Assembly (NCBI GenBank): GCA_016930535.1
Contig: JAFGGN010000087.1
Coordinates: forward strand, 1 to 56,034
Direction of reading: 5' to 3'
DNA length: 56,034 nt
Source of the DNA: a bacterium
Lineage (GTDB): Bacteria > Zhuqueibacterota > QNDG01 > JAFGCO01
Shown here: positions 52,403 to 56,034 of the stretch, one piece after another
Layout: each line of letters opens with the position of its first letter
Position numbering within the stretch: position 1 is the stretch's first letter
Notes under the pieces: generated by a model
Seen by the model: only the letters and a program-made list of their open reading frames with translations
Told to the model about the DNA's origin: nothing
The model's database searches: none
Translations under genes and position numbers: made by a program

Positions 52403-53602
52403 TCAGCGGGATAGTCTCAGCATCACCACATCATGTGACGGAATTTTCCGTTTCAGGACGGATTTCGTGCTTCCGGCAGATTTCTTTTTCCACAGATCCC
52501 GGATCCTGTACACAGCTTTATCAAAGTGAAATTCTTTTTCGGCAAATTCATCCATGATCGGATTTTTGGACCAGTCGAATTGAAGGGCCTTTTCGGTTTT
52601 TGCACGGTTCAGAAAACAAACCGCAAGATCGCCGTCCATCAGAGGCTTGGCCCAGAGTTCCACACTGTCGAGCAGCATCACGCTGAAGCCCTGAATACCC
52701 AGCGAATCCTGGTTCACGGCAATAGCCTCTTTGTTTGTCAGGATATCGCGTGTTTCCCGGCCCATGTGCCTAATATCATTCCCCGCGATCAGCGGAGCTG
52801 CAAGCATACACCACATGCTGAAATGGGCCCTGTCCTCGCTCAGGGTCATGCCGTTCCCGATTTCCATCATGTCCGGATCGTTCCAGTGATCGGGGCCCGC
52901 ATGAATGCGAATGCCCTGGCGCATATCGATGATCTGAAGCACACCCCATGACGACCAGGTGCCATGATTTACTTCGCCGTCAAACAGCACTGCAATATCA
53001 CCCGTTGTTCTCCAGAGATGCCCGATATTCTTGCCCCATTCCCATGGATTGTCATTGCCCCACTCGCACAGACTGAATACGACCGGCCTGCCCGCTGCAT
53101 AAAGAGCATCTCTCATTGTGAGATACGCTCCTTCGGCCTTGAGTCCGTCCGTGTAGCACCAGTCATACTTCAGATAATCGATGCCCCATTTGGCATAGAT
53201 CATGGCATCCTGATATTCATGACCGCGGCTGCCGGGTCTGCCCCCGCATGTTTTCCATCCCGCGTCCGAATAAATTCCGAGCCCGAGTCCCAGGGAATGG
53301 ACATAATCGGCTAGGGCTTTCATGCCCGATGGAAAACGGTCGGGATCGGGGTGTATAAATCCGAGGCTGTCCCGTTTTCCGTGCCAGCAGTCGTCTATAT
53401 TGACATAGCGGTATCCGGCATCTTTCATCCCAGTGGAAACCATGGCATCGGCCGTCTCCCGGATGAGCGCCTCGTTCACATCACAGCCGAAATGGTTCCA
53501 GCTGTTCCATCCCATGGGCGGTGTCAGTGCCAGACCCTCAAATTTCTGACTGAAAACAAAAGCGGAAAACAACAGCCATCCTGCAACAACGTATTTTTTC
53601 AT
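52403..53602 (-). CDS. GH27 alpha-galactosidase, secreted
   Basis: The 399-aa protein has a signal peptide (1 to about 18). GH27 blocks are clear: LALTPPMGWNSWNHFGC, YVNIDDCW, the nucleophile Asp in YLKYDWC (about 147), CEWG, and the acid/base Asp in HWNDPDMMEIGNG. It releases alpha-1,6-galactose from galactomannan or raffinose-type sugars. It may also act on other alpha-D-galactosides or beta-L-arabinopyranosides. GGAG lies before the ATG. Confidence 0.95.
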   Translation of the reverse strand: MKKYVVAGWLLFSAFVFSQKFEGLALTPPMGWNSWNHFGCDVNEALIRETADAMVSTGMKDAGYRYVNIDDCWHGKRDSLGFIHPDPDRFPSGMKALADYVHSLGLGLGIYSDAGWKTCGGRPGSRGHEYQDAMIYAKWGIDYLKYDWCYTDGLKAEGAYLTMRDALYAAGRPVVFSLCEWGNDNPWEWGKNIGHLWRTTGDIAVLFDGEVNHGTWSSWGVLQIIDMRQGIRIHAGPDHWNDPDMMEIGNGMTLSEDRAHFSMWCMLAAPLIAGNDIRHMGRETRDILTNKEAIAVNQDSLGIQGFSVMLLDSVELWAKPLMDGDLAVCFLNRAKTEKALQFDWSKNPIMDEFAEKEFHFDKAVYRIRDLWKKKSAGSTKSVLKRKIPSHDVVMLRLSR

Positions 53603-53641
53603 GATAATGACTCCAATGTCAATCCAGTCTTCATGTTTCCG

Positions 53642-54130
53642 CTATTCTTCTTTTTTATCAAACACCATGGTCAGTTTTCTTTCGCCCCACTCCGAACTGG
53701 ACGCATGCTGAATGACCAGGATCCCGTCCTTCAGTGTCCAGTCTTCATCCAGTTTTATCTCGGATGTCCCTCCCTGAAACATCATCACAACTGCCACATG
53801 AAGCGTGTCCTTGTTTCCGGACCAGGTCGCCGTAATCGTTCTCGGTGATTCCATGACAACGGATTCATGCGGTTTCCCATCGGCAATCATCTGATCTTCG
53901 AACTCCATATCATCCCCGTAATCACTGATAAAAAGCTTTTTGGCAACAATATCGGTGTCGCTCTGTGTCACTGTCATCTGTGCCGGGAGAAACTGCGTCC
54001 CGAATTCATCCAGGGCACTTTTGGATTCATTAAAAACCCATATGCCCGTAAAATCCATTTTTCCTCCGGCAAACGCTCCTGATCCCAGTATGCACAGGGA
54101 CAGAACGGCAATAATCGTTTGAATCCGCAT
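53642..54130 (-). CDS. Small secreted beta-rich protein
   Basis: The 162-aa protein has a signal peptide (1 to about 21, ending AFA). The mature start, DFTGIWVFNESKS, is followed by beta strands in a lipocalin- or META-like rhythm, ending TMVFDKKEE. It has no Cys or catalytic signature. GGGAGGAG precedes the ATG. It is 39 nt upstream of the GH27 gene on the same strand and is probably cotranscribed. I cannot assign a function. Confidence 0.72.
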   Translation of the reverse strand: MRIQTIIAVLSLCILGSGAFAGGKMDFTGIWVFNESKSALDEFGTQFLPAQMTVTQSDTDIVAKKLFISDYGDDMEFEDQMIADGKPHESVVMESPRTITATWSGNKDTLHVAVVMMFQGGTSEIKLDEDWTLKDGILVIQHASSSEWGERKLTMVFDKKEE

Positions 54131-54324
54131 GGATCTCCTCCCGTCTTTTTAAATTTGAGGTAATATAAAAAGTTTTTCGGGCAAATGTAACCGATATTTT
54201 CACGTTCCGGCCGCGTATCAATAGGCCGGACACGTACAAGACGAAGCGGAGGGCAAAACGGCTTCAGGCGGACAGTCGTTTCCTTGAAAGACCGGATAAA
54301 TTGGAATCTATAGAACGGAACGGA

Positions 54325-55521
54325 TCAGGACTGACCGGTTCCGAGAAACCTGAGCATGGCTTCGATATAATAATAATCTCCATAGGTCAGGGGTACATCC
54401 ACTTCACTCTGACCCGGCAGGCTTCCGACACCGTGTTTCAGCAGAAAATTACCGTTTTCATTCAATGCGGATCTGAATGCATCTCCGCTCAGACTGCGGA
54501 GCATCCTGACAGCGGAATCCCGGTAGAACAATGACCGGTTTGTATCGACGTAATCGCCCAGTTCCAGCAGTGCCGAAGCCATGATCGCACCTGCCGATGT
54601 ATCGCGATAGGTGCCCGGAATGTCCGGTGCATCATAATCCCAGTACGGGATTCCATCTTTAGGCAGATTGGGATGGTTCAGAAGGAAATCGGCGATTTTC
54701 ACCGCATGGGACAGATAACGTTCCGCTTTCGTTTCACGATAACACATCACAAAACCATACAGTCCCCACGACTGACCGCGAGCCCAGGCCGATTCATCTG
54801 AAAAACCCTGGGCCGTATTCCTCTTCTCGACCCGCCCGGTTTCCGGATCATAGGAGAGCACATGCCAGCAGGAACCGTCCGGCCGATAATGGTTTTTTAA
54901 AGTCCGGTCGGCATGGCTGACCGCAATATGATAGAATGCTGAATCTCCGGTCAGGCTTGTGGCCCGGAACAGCAATTCTAGGTTCATCATATTGTCCACG
55001 ATGACCGGGAACTCCCAGCCCCTTTCCTGATTTGGACCCCAGGATTGAATGCAGCCGACCCTTGGATTGAAACGTGTGGCCAATGTCCTGGCTGCGGTCA
55101 GCATGGTTTCCGTGTATCCGGGTACCTGAGCGATACGCAGGCCGTTTCCGAAGCTGCAGCCTATCTTAAATCCGATATCATGATCCGATGCATTCAGTTT
55201 CTCTTTCTCAACGGCTGCGGTCCTGACCAGTGCGCGTTCCTTCAATGAGTCATTACCGGAATATTCATACAGAAGCCATAGACTGCCCGGAAAAAAACCG
55301 CTGACCCACCAGTCGGACCGGCAGGTCCGCAGCGATCCGTCCGGGTGGAGAGTCCGCGGAAACAGGGAATCCGGAAAGGTCTTATCCAGTGTGAAGTATT
55401 GTTCCACGGCCAGATCCAGCGATTTTTTACAGAGCGCGGACGGATTCTGGGGTTTCCGGTTCAGACAATAAAACAGACAGAGCGATATGATACAAACCGT
55501 AATTCCGAGCATTTTTCTCAT
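54325..55521 (-). CDS. GH88 unsaturated glucuronyl hydrolase-like protein
   Basis: The 398-aa protein has an N-terminal export signal (VCIISLCLFYC, possible lipoprotein). The (alpha/alpha)6 barrel has the family's two catalytic Asp positions, one in NASDHDIGF (113/115) and one in VIVDNMMNLELL (176), plus RGQSWGLYGF. GH88 hydrates the 4,5-unsaturated uronic acid left by polysaccharide lyases. No lyase is in the window, so its substrate must be produced elsewhere. GAGGAG precedes the ATG. Confidence 0.92.
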   Translation of the reverse strand: MRKMLGITVCIISLCLFYCLNRKPQNPSALCKKSLDLAVEQYFTLDKTFPDSLFPRTLHPDGSLRTCRSDWWVSGFFPGSLWLLYEYSGNDSLKERALVRTAAVEKEKLNASDHDIGFKIGCSFGNGLRIAQVPGYTETMLTAARTLATRFNPRVGCIQSWGPNQERGWEFPVIVDNMMNLELLFRATSLTGDSAFYHIAVSHADRTLKNHYRPDGSCWHVLSYDPETGRVEKRNTAQGFSDESAWARGQSWGLYGFVMCYRETKAERYLSHAVKIADFLLNHPNLPKDGIPYWDYDAPDIPGTYRDTSAGAIMASALLELGDYVDTNRSLFYRDSAVRMLRSLSGDAFRSALNENGNFLLKHGVGSLPGQSEVDVPLTYGDYYYIEAMLRFLGTGQS

Positions 55522-55622
55522 ATGACTCTCCTCATAACAAATCGTCCTGGTTGAAATATTCCGGAAAATGGAGTGTTCTGACCTTATGGGGATAAAGACA
55601 ACACGACACAGAGCCGCCCCGT

Positions 55623-55754
55623 TCAGGATGATGAGACAAAAATCCAGATCAGTCCCATCACAACAATGAAAACCAAAAGGACTTCGATGCAGATAATAAA
55701 CAGGTATTTTTTCGATTTATGAAACTGCCCGTTTTTTTGATGCCCGTCTTTCAT
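55623..55754 (-). CDS. Short single-helix membrane peptide
   Basis: The 43-aa frame starts MKDGHQKNGQFHKSKKY and ends in one membrane helix (FIICIEVLLVFIVVMGLIWIF). AGAAAG lies about 6 nt before this ATG. The open frame continues upstream to 55952, but that part lies in a REP-like repeat and is not credible protein. Existence as a gene is uncertain. Confidence 0.4.
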   Translation of the reverse strand: MKDGHQKNGQFHKSKKYLFIICIEVLLVFIVVMGLIWIFVSSS

Positions 55755-55840
55755 ATATTTCTTTCTAAATATTTCCATGACAGATGAATCTGCGGAAACG
55801 TCGGCAGCCGGAAAACCCGGGATAATCCTTGACAATTGGG

Positions 55841-55928
55841 TTTCCCCGCGGCGAGCCGCGGGGAAATCTTCATCTGTAAAGTATAACTCTTCACTATTCG
55901 CTCGCTTACCCCGCCGCAAGCAGCGGGG
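55841..55928. repeat. REP-like double hairpin
   Basis: The first element is a perfect 12-bp palindrome with a 2-nt centre (55841-55866, TTTCCCCGCGGC/GCCGCGGGGAAA). The second (55909-55928) is CCCCGC-C-GC-AA-GC-A-GCGGGG. They are about 42 nt apart with similar CCCCGC cores and GAA ends. This is the layout of bacterial interspersed palindromic elements. Confidence 0.75.
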
Positions 55929-55983
55929 AATGTGCTCGCTGTTTAGATTCAAAGGCCATCACGGATTTCATTTCACACGGATT

Positions 55984-56034
55984 TTACCAACCGTAATTGG
56001 GCGCTCCCTGCACGCCCATGTTCACCTTGAGCAG
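55984..56034 (-). CDS. C-terminal end of an unidentified protein (partial)
   Basis: The last 16 codons and stop of a minus-strand gene read LLKVNMGVQGAPNYGW. The start lies beyond the right edge. Too short to identify; it faintly recalls the MGVGGDDSWG-type segment of GH2 beta-galactosidases, which is not enough for a call. Confidence 0.5.
   Translation of the reverse strand: MLKVNMGVQGAPNYGW

Noticed and set aside
55779..55952. N-terminal extension of the small membrane peptide
   Set aside because: The extension is the translation of the REP-like hairpins and their spacer, not credible protein sequence.

Overview
The window comes from a Gram-negative bacterium, most likely of the Fibrobacteres-Chlorobi-Bacteroidetes (FCB) superphylum or a related candidate phylum such as KSB1/Calditrichota. 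This is an inference from three things: two secreted glycosidases end in a YPNPFN/FPNPFN-type C-terminal sorting domain, the DksA/TraR protein is of the cysteine-poor kind, and ribosomal protein S16 carries a long acidic tail. Almost every gene lies on the minus strand. The one clear exception is a plus-strand gene at 32436-34319.

Region 1 (1-6410) is housekeeping. It holds the first ~89 nt of a 16S rRNA gene with two tandem promoters, a 58-aa protein with its own terminator, a DksA-like regulator, an XRE-cupin regulator, a Zn/Mn ABC importer (znuABC-like, overlapping genes), a heptose nucleotidyltransferase fused to a GmhB-type phosphatase, and an SDR oxidoreductase.

Region 2 (6711-15300) encodes secreted enzymes: a C1B cysteine peptidase, a GH5-like glycosidase with a sorting domain, a CE15 glucuronoyl esterase, a GH106 rhamnosidase-like enzyme and a metallophosphoesterase. 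An AT-rich membrane-protein gene (15620-16186) follows. It and the phosphoesterase gene are preceded by nearly identical promoters.

Region 3 (16588-22991) carries uvrC with a small SpoIIAA/STAS-like gene, and the classic ffh-rpsP-khpA-rimM-trmD-rplS translation operon closed by a terminator.

Region 4 (23136-29320) is the most unusual part. It is a tight operon of an ECF-like sigma factor, a zinc-finger anti-sigma-like protein, a one-pass membrane protein with a second Cys/His cluster, a tiny membrane-anchored Pro/Cys-rich protein and a ~1,110-aa TPR-CHAT protease predicted to sit in the periplasm. It looks like a protease-linked signalling system; no CRISPR is nearby.

Region 5 (29343-34319) is nitrogen-related. 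It holds glnB (PII)-amtB-porin behind a good sigma-54 promoter. Divergent from it is a 627-aa soluble protein that appears to be built from several ACT-like modules.

Region 6 (34460-56034) is a plant-polysaccharide island: GPH sugar symporter, GH67 alpha-glucuronidase, aldose epimerase, corrinoid-type methyltransferase-like protein, two GH5 enzymes, AGE epimerase, GH3, GH27 and GH88. Mixed in are a degenerate SNase/beta-barrel fusion, an alpha/beta hydrolase, a RarD/EamA transporter and a TolB-like beta-propeller. With CE15 and GH106 in region 2 the gene set points to glucuronoxylan, beta-glucan/mannan and pectin-type side-chain breakdown. No SusC/SusD pair is present, so this is not a canonical Bacteroidetes PUL. 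The window ends with a REP-like double hairpin and the last 16 codons of another minus-strand gene.
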